NCBI GenBank assembly: GCA_016490735.1
Contig: JAEMWC010000125.1
Span: forward strand, 456,001-520,000
Direction: 5' to 3'
DNA length: 64,000 nt
DNA from: Pachyseris speciosa
Lineage: Eukaryota; Cnidaria; Anthozoa; Scleractinia; Pachyseridae
In this document: positions 24,928 through 39,834 of the stretch, one piece after another
Position numbering within the stretch: position 1 is the stretch's first letter
Layout: every line of letters starts with the position of its first letter
Notes under the pieces: generated by a model
Databases searched by the model: none
Seen by the model: only the letters and a program-made list of their open reading frames with translations
Told to the model about the DNA's origin: nothing
Position numbers and translations under genes: made by a program

Positions 24928-27341
24928 CTAAAGCAGTATCAAAGTAACCATATCGAGTATTGGGTGTCTGAAATAACCATGCGAGTTAGTGGAGAAAGGC
25001 AGAAGATGATAATTTTGCTGAATACAGGCAAAATTAACTAACTTTAGAGACCTTTTGTTTTTGTTTAGGCTGCACAGACTCCAAGTTAGTTAAAGACGTA
25101 ATTACAGCAAGAGATGTCTTACCGCCTTCACCTCTGGTTGGTCTTTTAGACGAGATAGCCTTGGCACTAGACAAACAGTCAAAGATACTAAAACATTGGG
25201 GCGGCTTGGCGGAAAGGCTTGGCGTCCCCAGTGAAACCATGAAACAGTTTCAAAGACGGTCAGCCGCAAGTCCAACCATTCGGCTGTTTGAGCACTTGGC
25301 AGTAACTCGTCCAAAAATGACACTAAAAACACTGAAGAAAGCACTGGTGACTATGACCAGGAACGACTTGATAAATATCTTACAGGATAAAAATCTTGCC
25401 GGTAAGTTCCGTAGCTTAAGTTTACTCACATCTCTTCGATCGTCGGATTTGTTTTTCACCTCGTTGTCCTCTAAATGGTTTATTGTGACGTGAATATCAT
25501 GTACCACTTTGACAGTCAGAGAAAGCAGGTATCTGCAAAATAGCTCACATTACTTGTTCCAACTTCCAAGTGTCCGTTGACTTTGAGAATGCCTGAATGA
25601 AGGAATTTGAGGCAGCTCTTTTGGCCCCAGTCTTTACAAAGGAAGGATTTGCCAGCACAACAGTGCACTTGTCTTACAACTTCAGATTTCCTCAGTTATT
25701 TTTGTTTTAACGCAGATGAAGTCCAATTGACGGATGCCATTCCACCTGGATCAGACCTTTTACAAACGATGGCGTGCAAACTAGATATAGAGCAAGTTCC
25801 GTGGGTACAAAACTGGCGCCAACTAGCTCATCACCTGGAAATTCCACCAGGCGTGTATCAAGACTTTGACGGAACAGAGCCAAGGAAGAGTCCTACAAAG
25901 GAAGTGCTGCAATGGCTGGCCGTACGATCACCTAACGTGACATTAATAGATGTTGTTAAGGCGCTGGAAATCATACAGCGCAATGACGCCATTCAAATCA
26001 TAGAAAAGCAATTTCCAGATATAGTAGGTAAGCACTTAATCTTTAATCTTTATTGTTTTTCATACCATACAAAGTGAAACATAAGTTGGGCCAAAGCCAG
26101 AGGCTTAAATGGCTTTTGGTCAGAGACAAAGACTATTTTACAAAGAACAGTAGACTAAGCTAGGTAATAAACTTAAATAAAGAAGATACATGTAGGTACT
26201 TGTAGACCAATAGAAATACAGCCAGCCAGCCGTGTCTGGTACCTGCTTGGTAAAGCGCAACAATTAACATGCCCTACTTAATATGGGGTTCACTGATTCT
26301 TTTGATTTCTAATTGAAAAAATAGTGGTATTTGTCACTGTCCCTGTCTTTTTCTGTTCAGTTCTGCAACAAAGTCGAGTAGATGCACAATGTCAAGTTTT
26401 TCCGTGTTCAGGGTTAGGGTTAATTAGGTCTACCTTCAAAACTGTTGTTGTTGGACAATGAAACTTGCCCAGCAAAAGCTTGCCCAGTGGCGATACTTGC
26501 TCCCTTGAACGAACAATAAGTTCTTCTGGAACCTTTTTAGGTGACAAGTTCTGTGGTCTCGTGTGTACAAGATTTTCCCATGCCAGTTTGTACACAGTAA
26601 CACTGGGGGGAAAGGCTTAGTCCTCAGCTGAAAGACTCAATTTTCAGACTCGCTTGAGAACATTTTAAGGGGACTTGAAGAGACTGTGAGAACCTCTATT
26701 AGAAATTTTAAAATTTAAATTTTAATGGACTTGAATTAGTTAATTGACAGCTATGATCTACAGCGCGTGTTAATTGAAGTCCTTCTCACGGAGGGATTTC
26801 GGTGCGTCGAAACTACGTGTGTTTTATTGCAGAATCCGATTAAATCCAAATGTCAGAATCCACAGTTGAAAGCACCATATATTTCTTTCCAAAATGAGTT
26901 GTCACCTTTTGTATAGTTTGTGAAGTATATAACAGGTTGTTTAATCAGCATAACAAATGGTTTTTCTTTCAGACTTCTCTTTAGAGCATCTTCGGCCTTC
27001 GTTAAACATGAACTGGAACGATGTAGAAGGGGAAGAGTTTTTCACCACGAGTTACAAGAAGGAAGAATGCAACTTTTATTCTAAAAAAGGTAAAACAAAA
27101 ATTAAAACACAAAAAACTCGCATACCTTGTTTTAGAAAGTAATATTTTAAGCAGACTGTGTAGACCATGCAGACTGGGAATTTTTTGTTCCCTTATTTTA
27201 ACTCTGATTTGCATTTGATTGAGGTGTTTATGATTTTGTCTTATTCTTTTGGTGACATTGCAATGGCTTCCATTTTTTTGACCGGCTCGCAGCATAATTT
27301 TAGTCTTTGAGAATGCACATCTCAACCGAATGTAAATCGGA

Positions 27342-27372
<31 letters not shown>

Positions 27373-29845
27373 TTCCAAAGCAATCTAAAAATTTCCAAGT
27401 CTGCATGGTCTGCAGTCTGCGGTCTGCAGTCTGCGTTTTATCATGACCAGCGACAATGACATCCAGTTCGTCGTTGGAAATGCGATGAATAGACCTTTCG
27501 TTGCAGTACCTCCTCACACTTCGCTCGGTTAATCCTCGAACGTGTGGGCATTGTGAACGGTAAAACTCACTTATTTCCCGATGGGAAACTCCCCTTATCA
27601 CGAAAACTCTCACGAACTTCGCTAAAGGCGGCCATATTTGTTTTTTCGAGGTTCATTTCCATGCTCTCTCTGCCAAATAAAACCGAGAGACGAATTCAAA
27701 AGCGAAAGGAATGAGGAGAAGCAGAAATCCAGAATTAAAAAGACAATTCTTTGACTTTTTAATTTTGGATTCTGCTTTTCGAAAATTCTGCTTTTCGAAT
27801 CGGAAAAAGAAAACCCGAAAAGGACAACTGAAAAAAGAAAAACCAAAAACGAAAGGAATATTAGGAACAAACAGAATTCAAAACCTTCAAATCGAAAAGA
27901 AGAATCCATAATTAAAAAGGGAAAGGGAAAATTGAAAACAAAACGAAAAGAACTAGAAACAGAAACACAAAAAGAAAAAGTCTGTTTGGCCGAAAAGGTG
28001 CATTTATTGATTCCTGCAAAACTCAGGCTAAGTCATCGTATAATTTGTTGCCCATATTATTAGCCAAGCGACTTCAACCTTTGTCAAAATCTTCTACCAA
28101 CCTTCTTAACATTCCGTATTCCGGGTTTCATATTTCGTATTCCGGATTCCGGATTCCATGTTTTAGGTAAACCCGTCCAAGAACAGGGTAAGAGGTTGAA
28201 CGTTGCCATCGGCTAACTCATTTAAATACAACACACAATATTATAGCGCGTATTAACGATCCTTTTAAACTAGAGTCAGTACTTGTAATAACCCCACATT
28301 TTCTACAGCTGACTACACGTGAAACACTGCATAGGTTGAGAAGGTTTCCGCTTCAAAGATCACACGTCGCATATTTGTTTCTATTCACAACTGCTTTTAA
28401 ATATGAGTACTGAGTAAAGAATCGCTGGATAGTGATTACATTGGGACGCGAGACCCGATGATCGAGTTTCATTGAAGACCTTGCACATGCTTGCTGCGGC
28501 TTGAGACTGCCTCTATCAAATCCAAGTCAGTCGACTTTTAAGAATGTATATCACCATGAATTTACATTTGATTACAACAAATACATTCCTTGCAGAAAGT
28601 ATACCTAATCTATAAACTGTTATTTAATGGTACACTGGCATTTTTAGCGAAAACTGACGAAGATTGTGCTCATTCAAGTATTATTTAGCTCTACATATTT
28701 CCGGCTTGTGAAATCAAAGAAAGGAAACAACAAATTCCTTCAACATGGCCCGAGGGCACACAGACCATCATCGAACTGCATTTAGACAAACATCTTTCGA
28801 TCAGGTTGTCACAACATCGGTTTCTACGTAGTTGTACAGCTCTACGAAATTAAGAGAAATAAAAGTAACTGAAAACTCGTCTACGAGAACAATGTCATCA
28901 ACAGAGGGTTAATTATCGGGGAGCCATATCATTATCATGGGTCACAAATTTTTCGGCTTATTTATTCTAATAAGAGATCTAATTTTGGCTTTCGAATTTA
29001 TCTGACCGATCGATCATGCGGTGAAGGTTGATTCATCACCGCCTGCCAATCAGCAACAAAAGACACAGGTCTTGTACGATACGTATCTGTGAAATGTTCT
29101 CCTCGTCATAATATAACGTGAATTGCATTGATAATTTGAAGGAATTGTTCATGCTGGCATTTGTGTGATGTTGTTTTATTCAATTATTCTTTAGGTTCTT
29201 TATTATGTGACGTTTTAGAAAAGAAACCAAACTTTATAGAAAAATTGGCGCAATGTCTGGACAGGAATATGAGGCTAATACCGAACTGGAAGCACTTATC
29301 CCGCGAGCTGAAGGTCCACCCTGAAGTCATTTCTTCTTTGGAACAGTACAGTGACTTCAGTCCCACCATCCGACTTTTCGAATATCTGGAGGTTACGCAG
29401 CCAGATTTGACCATACAACAATTGAAACAAGCGCTATCAGACATCAGGAGGAATGATTTGCTTCATCTGCTGATTACAAAAGGTAAAGTTAACTGTGTTA
29501 TCATCGAAATGACGCAAATGTACCCGCCTTGCATCAACTGAAAATAAACATGACATCACCCGTTACCAAAAAACCAGGCAATGATTGGGGTTGCCGTTAT
29601 AACTTACCTAAAACAGTTAAGAAAAAGCCATCTTTGCACTATATATATATATATATATATATTTGAAGACAGTCTGATCAACTGAACATTTGGCTATTTA
29701 TCTGATGAGTGCCGTACAGGTTGTGCGGTACGAAACTATATAGTAATAAATATGCCAAGTCAAATCTTCAGTTGATCAGACTGTCTTCAAATATTAATGC
29801 TCTAGTTTTTCTATTGAGCACTCTGACAACAGTTCTGCAAATCAA

Positions 29846-29918
<73 letters not shown>

Positions 29919-32335
29919 ACTAAAGCAGTATCAAAGTAACCATATAGAGTATTGGGTGTCTGAAATAACCATGCGAGTTAGTGGAGAAAGGCAGAAGATG
30001 ATAATTTTGCTGAATACAGGCAAAATTAACTAACTTTAGAGACCTTTTGTTTTTGTTTAGGCTGCACAGACTCCAAGTTAGTTAAAGACGTAATTACAGC
30101 AAGAGATGTCTTACCGCCTTCACCTCTGGTTGGTCTTTTAGACGAGATAGCCTTGGCACTAGACAAACAGTCAAAGATACTAAAACATTGGGGCGGCTTG
30201 GCGGAAAGGCTTGGCGTCCCCAGTGAAACCATGAAACAGTTTCAAAGACGGTCAGCCGCAAGTCCAACCATTCGGCTGTTTGAGCACTTGGCAGTAACTC
30301 GTCCAAAAATGACACTAAAAACACTGAAGAAAGCACTGGTGACTATGACCAGGAACGACTTGATAAATATCTTACAGGATAAAAATCTTGCCGGTAAGTT
30401 CCGTAGCTTAAGTTTACTCACATCTCTTCGATCGTCGGATTTGTTTTTCACCTCGTTGTCCTCTAAATGGTTTATTGTGACGTGAATATCATGTACCACT
30501 TTGACAGTCAGAGAAAGCAGGTATCTGCAAAATAGCTCACATTACTTGTTCCAACTTCCAAGTGTCCGTTGACTTTGAGAATGCCTGAATGAAGGAATTT
30601 GAGGCAGCTCTTTTGGCCCCAGTCTTTACAAAGGAAGGATTTGCCAGCACAACAGTGCACTTGTCTTACAACTTCAGATTTCCTCAGTTATTTTTGTTTT
30701 AACGCAGATGAAGTCCAATTGACGGATGCCATTCCACCTGGATCAGACCTTTTACAAACGATGGCGTGCAAACTAGATATAGAGCAAGTTCCGTGGGTAC
30801 AAAACTGGCGCCAACTAGCTCATCACCTGGAAATTCCACCAGGCGTGTATCAAGACTTTGACGGAACAGAGCCAAGGAAGAGTCCTACAAAGGAAGTGCT
30901 GCAATGGCTGGCCGTACGATCACCTAACGTGACATTAATAGATGTTGTTAAGGCGCTGGAAATCATACAGCGCAATGACGCCATTCAAATCATAGAAAAG
31001 CAATTTCCAGATATAGTAGGTAAGCACTTAATCTTTAATCTTTATTGTTTTTCATACCATACAAAGTGAAACATAAGTTGGGCCAAAGCCAGAGGCTTAA
31101 ATGGCTTTTGGTCAGAGACAAAGACTATTTTACAAAGAACAGTAGACTAAGCTAGGTAATAAGAGCATCTTCGGCCTTCGTTAAACATGAACTGGAACGA
31201 TATAGAAGGGGAAGAGTTTTTCACCACGAGTTACAAGAAGGAAGAATGCAACTTTTATTCAAAAAAAGGTAAAACAAAAATTAAAACACAAAAAACTCGC
31301 ATACCTTGTTTTAGAAAGTAATATTTTAAGAAGCTAAGAAAAGTATTTCCAAGGACGAAGTGATATTCAGAGTTTTTGAGTCTAGTGGGCATGCGCTCTA
31401 TCTACTCAGAGCTGTTCACAACCTTGTACCCAGAGTCTTCGTTTGCCTTGACCAGCGGTCGGGAAACGAGCGACCCTGAAAACAATTACCCAGAGTCCTC
31501 GGGCTGTTTGGTCAGCGGGTGGACGCCCGGAGAGACTCTGGGATAATGGACCGGCCATTTTCCCAGAAAATCTGGGGTAAAACAATGGAAGCCGTTGCAG
31601 GCCAGCCAACCAAAACAAATGATTTTTTTCCATCATCCCAGAGTCTCTCCTGGCGACTAACCGCTGGCCAAAGAGCCTGAGGACAATGGGTACGGGATTG
31701 CCCTGAAAAGTTCCAATTTGGAAGAATATCGGACTTCCGGCTGAACTGAGCATGCTTGGGGTTCAGCGACACGTTAGAGTTCGGTTTTACTTCCGTACAC
31801 TTGACTTGTTTGAGAAAGCCAGTAAGAATCGTAAACCTATAGGATCTTTCGAGAGTCGCTCGTTTGATCAAGCCCGCGCAGTGCGGAGCGAAGACTCGAG
31901 GGACGAGAATGAGCTGTTCATTGTCCACAATTTACGTCACCGTGCGTTGGCGTAGCGACTAGATGTTCTTCAATCGATTTGAAAACGTGGATACGCAACA
32001 GACAATAAAACAGGCGCGTTGGAGTACTGACGAATGATGCTGCAATTTTTCTCGATCGATTCGAAAACTTGGATACGTACCGAGGCCGAGAAGGGACTTC
32101 AGACTTCAGACTGTGGATATGGCTTAATATATCAGCCATATTTTCAGACTTCTGAAAATGGATGTGGAGGTAAGTTGAGTTCAATAACTTTCCCTCGTCT
32201 ATTTATTTCTAGCGTGGGGGTATTTTGGAAAGGGACTTGGGATCTGTTAAGCTTATTATGCACAAAGTAACAGGGAACGAAATACACGGCGACGGGGTTT
32301 GAACCCGTGACCTTGCGATACCGGTGCGATGATCT

Positions 32336-32370
<35 letters not shown>

Positions 32371-35300
32371 GATTGCCGTCACGTTCAACGTAACCAAATT
32401 CCGAAACACGTTGTCAACAACTACCCCAAACACTGTCAACAAATAAAATATGGAATCCGGAATCTGGATTCTAGAAACTGCAGTGCGGAAAACAGAAAGA
32501 GCTCAGATAGAGGACAATATTTGAAGCCAAATGTTTCTGAAAATGATCAAACTAATTACTACCGTCACTGTATTTCGCCTGTATCCCTAAACAGGTATGG
32601 AAAATTGTTATCAAAATGGTCCTGTTTTGTATCAGTATGGTTGCGTCCCGCTGTGACTAGCACCATCGTGTATTTAATATGTAGTTCAGTTACTAGGAAA
32701 GTTGTCTGGCTATGCGATAATAAATGTAAATAAAAGTAAGATGTTTGCTTATTTTTTTCCCGTTTTCCGTAATGTTCGCAATTTGGTTGCCTTGTGAGTA
32801 GGGAGCATCGTACTTTAGAACAGCGTTTCGAACAAGCTAGGAGTAAGAGATGTATATGTATGTGTATGAATGGTGGTGTTTAGACAGGTACAAAGCTTCA
32901 TGAGGAGATTTATTGTGGACAGCGAGTACCACAGGAACGGTCGCCAGCCATTGATCCGGAAAATTATTTATAGCACACATCGATCTTATCTTACAACGCG
33001 ATCAAGGTCAGTGAAACGTTTAATATTGGCCAGCTAATTGTTTAATCGACTTTAACACATTTCAGGGGTAAGCCTTCCCCCACTCAATTAACTCAAAGTA
33101 TACAAAGGGGTAACCTTTCTGGTTCCTAAAATGAGAAGAAGAAATAACAAAAACAGACGAAATAAAAAAAGATGCACATACAAATTGATGCAAAAAGTAC
33201 AATACAAAATACAAATAAAATATAATAATAAAGAGGAAATTGAATATTTTATTCTCACAGGACCCCCCCTCCCCCCCCCCCCCCCCTCAAAAAAAATATA
33301 ATAATAATAATGATTGAAATAAGAAACAAATGAAAATCAATAACAATGAAAACACTTTTTTTCGTGATAATTACTGAAAGCTTGTGTGGATTATTCTTTT
33401 TTTCCCGAGAGTTTTATTTATTTAATTTGTGATGCACTGTTTTTCACAACTCGCTTTTGTAGCGGTTATCTGCGCAGTGATAAAATTCATCAGAGGTAAA
33501 AGTTCCCACGATGTCGATTTCACCCACGACCAGCTGTGGTCCGTCACTATTCAGAATAGTGAACAAATCGGTGATTATTACGGCATGAATGACAGCATCA
33601 AAATTCACGCTCAAAACTGAATCACTTTCATCAACAAAATTAATTCTTCCCGTAATAAACACTGTATTTTCTCCCAAATGTGGCAGTAAACGATAAAAGA
33701 GTTTATAGCAAAGGATGAGATGTCGTGATGTTTCAAAATAAACATTACTCAATACAAATCGCCAAGGGCTTTATTTTATATTCATGCACTTCAAGATTAA
33801 CCTTCGTCGGCATTGCGATTTGAAGATTGAAGATACCAAGCATGTACCAATATCAAGACTGCTCGAAAAGTTCCCGGCAACTTGAATCAGAGAAGGCGCT
33901 TTTAAAACGATTTGATTTTAGAATGTTCGAAATGCACAATACATTTATAGTATAAAAGTATTCCATGGGCTTAATTGTTAATTGCTGCAAATTTAAGGCT
34001 AAATCAGTTTTAAAATTTCACTGCCCTTGTAATTTTTCAAGGGCTACAGTCATAGATTTGTTGACCTTCTTGTCACTCAAGCGATTTTTTTCGACATTTT
34101 CTACCAGACATCTAGTTCACATTCCGGATTCTGGATTCCATTTTTATTTGTTGACAGTGTTTGGGGTAGTTGTTGACAACGTGTTTCGGTTGTTGATGCA
34201 AGAATTTGGTTACGTTGAACGTGACGGCAATCGCGGCTTGACCTTGAAAGGGCAAGTTGTTGGTCGATATCGAACGCAGCTTGAAACTGCGATAATTTTT
34301 TCGTTGCAAGTAACTTAATTTATTTCTTGAGCTTGACTCAAATATCTCTTGGCCTTGAAAGGAAATTTGTTGAATGTGATAACTTTATTTTGTTGAGCTT
34401 GTTTAAAAGATGTCTTGACCTTGAGAGAAAATCGTTGAGCTTGACATGATTTTGTTGAGCTTGATCGAAATCCGTCTTGACCTTGATAGGAAATTTGTTG
34501 AATGTGACGCCAATTTTGCTTCTTGAATTTTGCAACATTTGGCTTTCCATACTCGGCCATTGGATACATCGTATCCAATAAAAATTGTTTGTGGACAAGC
34601 TCAGTGCATCCGATCAATGTCACGTGGGAATCTCTGCTAAAGTAGCTGTTGTAGCTGAGGACACGAAACAGCTTGTGAGTGTTCTATCACTTATAGGTAG
34701 ATGGTTTCGAGAAAATATAAGGTTAAAGGCGTTCAGCTGTCGAAGCCGCCGGACTCCCGAGCGGACTGGCGGGTATAATTTACAGGTCACATTCCACAGG
34801 TCACAGGTATAGGTCACTGTTTTATTGATTGGTAACTAAGCCAAACAGTTTCTCCTCCAGCTATAAGAAAATTTTGGATAGAGATTAGGGCTGGGAGACA
34901 CTTTTGGGCTTCTATATTTATCGGTAGCCAGGTGACCTGTATGTTGACCTGTGGAATGTGACGTGTACTTTATACCCACCGCGAGCGGACTGCATGTGCG
35001 TGTACGGTTAGTATGATTTCTCTTTTGAGGACAAAAAAACCCGTTTGAGGCCAATAAACCCTCTTTTGAGGACAATAAACCCTCCTTTGAGGACGAATAA
35101 ACCCTCTTTTGAGGACCTTAATCGCTATGTCAAGTACAAATCGAGTGTTACGCGAGCATAAACATGTTTATACGCAGTTCGACAGGCGCGACTGCAGTCA
35201 TTTGTCAAACCAGGTTTTCTCTGTTTTGCAAATTATTTGCTTGATTAACAATGCATATTTAAGTGAAAGAACTGGAGTACGTAAGACAAAAGCGGGACAA

Positions 35301-38300
35301 AAGTGTATCCGACATGTTATGGAATACAAATATTTTGTTGTTCGAACACGAGTACGTGATTTAGAAACTGTGAAATCGTACGGAATTCTAATCTCCTGTG
35401 AAAAGCTGAGCTCATTGCTTGAAGAAATGCCCACCTGATTGACTGTTGGGACATTTGATAAGAAAATCCAAAGTGAAACATTGAAAAAACCGTGCACCTT
35501 CCAGAGTGCCAGTTAAGAGAATTCTTAAATCATTGAAAACAAGAAAGTTGCGACAAAAAGTCAGGAAAATGATGAGAAATTCCGTTCCTAGATCATCCAA
35601 GATATACGAAATGATTACGAACTTCAAGGCTTGGTATTTTAACTTTCTCTTCAGACAAATTTGTTTTTATAGTAGATATTGTAGGGCTTCACACTGTCGT
35701 GTCCGAGTAAAACAAATTAAGCCTGATGTCTCAAGCTCTTCTGTGGGTTACTCGAGAACTAAGTACAGGAGAAACTTTTTTGGCTTTGAGAGATGCTCTG
35801 TGGTAAACAGATATTTTGGGTTTTTACAGTGTGCTGTTGAAGTAATGCAAATTAACCCTGAAGTCTCAAGCTCTTTTGTGGGTAATTCAAGACTGAATAT
35901 GAATAGGAGAAACGTCATGTTTGGACTCTGAGAGATTCTCTGTAGCAAGAAGAAAACTTTTGATGTCAGGGGATATAGAGTTCAACCCAGGACCAGTGAA
36001 CGGTCAACATCGTCAGGTTGTTCCACTGGTAAGCCCATATATAATATTACAATTGAGGCTACAGCAAAGGGATCTTAGAATGCAGGATGTTGGTGACATG
36101 GGTGATTGTTTTTTCGCAAGCTTTGTATGGGAATCCTAATTGTCATAGGAATATTCGCCTGGCTGGAGTTGAATACATGAGAGATAATCCAGAGAGATTC
36201 ATTGAAAGTAATACTCAAATTTCATGGATGCAATATCTTGAAAACATGTGGATGCAAGGAGCATGGGCTGATGGAGTATAATTGAAGCAGTTAGCACCAT
36301 GCACAGTGGGAGGATTATCTATTTAGGATATTTTGGGGGAGTATCATTATGTGCTTAGAGTACCACTGTCCATAGATTACCTGCTTAACAGTCAATATCT
36401 AACAAGGAGTGCATTGGAGGAAAATCGTAAAAGACATTACCACACTGACTCAAAAGTGAGTGAATGTGGTGCTCAAAAAACGAGAAGGCTCAAATGCAAA
36501 AGCCTGAAGAAAGAAAAGAGAACAGATTATTTTAGAGAATATAAGAGAAAGAAAAGGGAAGAGCAAAGGAAAACTGAGCAAAACAGCATAGAGCAAAAGA
36601 AAAGAACTGCTTACTTCAAAGAATATAGGAGAAGGAAAAGAGGAGAGCAACGAAGAGTAAGAGAGGAAAGAAACGAAAATAGCATCACCAGTATTAATAC
36701 TTGTGTAACTATGGATTTTAAAAATGATGATGATAGTATTCAGTTGCTTTCTCAGTCTCTAAAAGCTGAATTGCAGAATCTAATATTCAAGGGTTCATGA
36801 TGTTGCTTCTCAAGGTCCATTATACATATGCAGCTGCTGTGATCAGCTATGGTATTTCTAGTGTTTCTGCTGCTAAAATACTGCGGACGTCTAACCCCAG
36901 CATTTCCAATATTCAAAAAACAAGCATGAATAACAGTGAGTGGATTTGTCGATCATGTTACACGTACTTGACAAAAGGTAAAATACATATACCTCCATGT
37001 GCCGCTGTAAATGGTATGGAATTTCCTAAAAAGCCTGATTTTTTTTTTTTTTTACTTGAATGAATTAGAATGTAGATTGCTTGCACCCAGACTGGCATTT
37101 CAAACTCTAATGCAAGCTCCAAGAGGAAAGCCATTAAAAATCCATGGAAATATTGTGAATATTCCTACACATGTCACAACCACTGTGAGCACATTGCCTA
37201 GGCTGCCTACTGAGACTGGGACAATAAAAATTAATTTAAAGCGAAGACTGCAGTATAAACGTTCAACATTATCAATGAATATAAGACCACACAACGTAAT
37301 TCAAGCAATTAATTACTTTTTTCGTATTAAGCATAGAATGGATGATCGCATGAAGTAATACGCAATATGTACTCAGGACCTCAATGAGATTCAAGAAAAC
37401 CTAAATAATTTCGAGTTTGAAATCAGTGACGAACATTATAACCAAATAGCACCAGTTACAGAGCACAGAGTGTCAATATGCAACTGAAGGCAACCATGAC
37501 TTGCACCATGAAATAAGATGCAAGAAGATGAGTAAAGGCAAATGGTCCAGACACTTAACAAAGAACAAAAGGAGTTCTTTTATCATGTCCTTCACCTTAT
37601 TAAAACATCTGAGGAACCATTTTATTGCTTTTTAAGTGGTGGAGCAGGACTGGTGTGGGCAAGTCGCATCTTGTCAAATCACTATATCAGGCAGCCCATA
37701 AGTATTATATTAGAGCTGGAGAGGACTTTCATCATATAAAAGTAGTTACTCGCTCCTACTGGAAAGGCTGCCTATACAATTAAAGGAAATACAATACACA
37801 ATGTGCTCTGTATACCATCAAGCCAATCTGTAAAGAATTATAAGCCACTTGACCCAAGTAGGCTTACTGCTGTCCGATCTAAACTTGTAGGATTAAAGCT
37901 GATATTTCTTGATGAAATTTCAATGGTAGGAAACACTATGTTCAATGTAAAGATAAATAACAGGCTAAAAGATATTAATGGTAGTGAGGGACTTTGGCAG
38001 TGTTAATATTGTAGCCACTGGAGATTTGTTTTAGCTGCAGCCTGTTATGGATCGATATATTTAAAGATCTTGATGATTCTGGATATGAAATCCTTGCTCC
38101 TAATTTGTGGCAGTTATATTTTAAGATGTTTGAACTTAAAAGAAATAATGATGCAAAGAGAGACCAAAGATTTCGCCGAGATTTCTAAATAGGTTTCGAG
38201 AAGGAAAGCATAATGAGCAGCGACATTCAAAAATCAAAGAAAGAAACATCCCTGAAATAATTAACATCAATGCAAAATCTTATCCATGCGCCTCACCTGT

Positions 38301-39791
38301 TCATTTCAAATGCTAAAGTGAATGACTTCAATAATAAAGTATTTCATGCCACATCTAGAGAAAAGCACAATATTAAAGCACAAGATAGTGTTATAGGAGC
38401 GAACTCTGCAGAACTGAAAGAATACCTAATGACCCAAAGAAAACAAAACAAATGTTTTCACTGCTTCAGCCGGCAGAAGGACTAAGAACAGAGTTAGTAG
38501 TTAATATGCGCACAGAGGATGGCATGACAAATGGGGCTGGAAACATTGTTAAAAAGATAAATCTGCACCAAAGTGGTAGACCATCTGGTATAGTTTGGGT
38601 GCAATTTGAGCATCCTGATGTTGGACAAAAAACACGCCATGATAACAGAAATCTGTATGTACAAGGTATCCAACCTACTTGGACCCCCACCAAACCTGTT
38701 ACTGTCACATTTGCTGTTGGAAGAAATAGAGCTGCTCAAGTAGTTAGAAAACAGTTTCCTCTACGACCAGCAGCTGCAAAGACTATTCATAGATTACAAG
38801 GTGACATAGCAGCAATAGTAGTAATAGAAGTAATAGTAGTTAATTTTGAAACCAAAAAAGACAATACCGCACATACATTATGTTGGGTTAAGTAGAGTTA
38901 CGAAACTTGAGGGGCTTTATGTAACTGATCTCTGTGAAAACCGCAAAATTGCTGTGAGTGTTGAAGTGCAGCAGGGGATGGAACGATTACAAACTAATGG
39001 GAAGCTTGAGCTCAGCGTAACATCTCTTCACCAAATACCTCAAACCAAGTTTAAGATTTGTTTTTTGAATGCTAGATCGCTGCACAAGCACATCGGAGAT
39101 ATACGGAAAGATCTCAATTACGTAAACACCAATATCAGTATTTTTGCAGAAACCAGATTTTGTTTCTCGGATAACGATAGGATGTATGACATTCAGGGCT
39201 ATTCCTTATTTAGAAATGATAGTCAAACAAGCCAAAATTCAAGACCTTATGGTGGAATGGCAGTATACAGTAGAGTTGCATCTGTCCCTGGATACCCACA
39301 TAGCCATAATATTGACAGCCTGGAAATAACTATAATGAAAGTTACATCACCCACATGTTACTATTTTTGGAATATATCGCTCACCTAGGATACCAGTTGC
39401 ACAGATGTGTACCTCTTTAACAGAACTTCTCAGATCAAATTCTAGCCAATTTTGCATTTTTATGGAGGATTTCAATGTGAACTGGTTAAATCAGACAGAT
39501 AGACTGCCTCTTTATAATCTGTTTGTGAGAGATCACAGTTATAATCAGTTAATGACATGTTACACAACTGATTACAGAACAGCAGTAGACCACATATACA
39601 CTAACTTGCCTATGTCACAAACAGATATGAATATTTTAGAAACCTATTTTTCAGATCATAAAGCCATTTGTACTTTGATAGATTTTTGCAATCATCCAGG
39701 GGTTGAATTTTGGTACCGATGAAAAGTTTACACTAGTACTTACGGTAAGTCAATTATTATAAAAAATTTTTTTAGGAAACAAGCCTCTCAC

Positions 39792-39834
<43 letters not shown>

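Larger units (their letters stand above)
22058..27150. repeat. 5.1-kb tandem duplication, copy 1 (Death cassette)
   Basis: Runs from inside the MITE (gcagactgtg at 22058) to ...aatattttaa at 27150, where the next copy begins with gcagactgtg. Carries the integrase N-terminal fragment, the Death exons and the short exon. Compared with copy 2, non-repeat sequence differs at only a few bases noticed by eye (for example near 23109, 23477, 24422). The stretch 23065-24090 is intron with no further gene. Confidence 0.9.
27151..31330. repeat. tandem duplication, copy 2
   Basis: Repeats 22058-27150 in the same orientation, minus about 0.8 kb (26171-26982 of copy 1) and with different sequence between the two (TA)n tracts. 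The offset is 5101 bp before and 4992 bp after those tracts. It ends atattttaag at 31321-31330, then new sequence. Confidence 0.9.
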
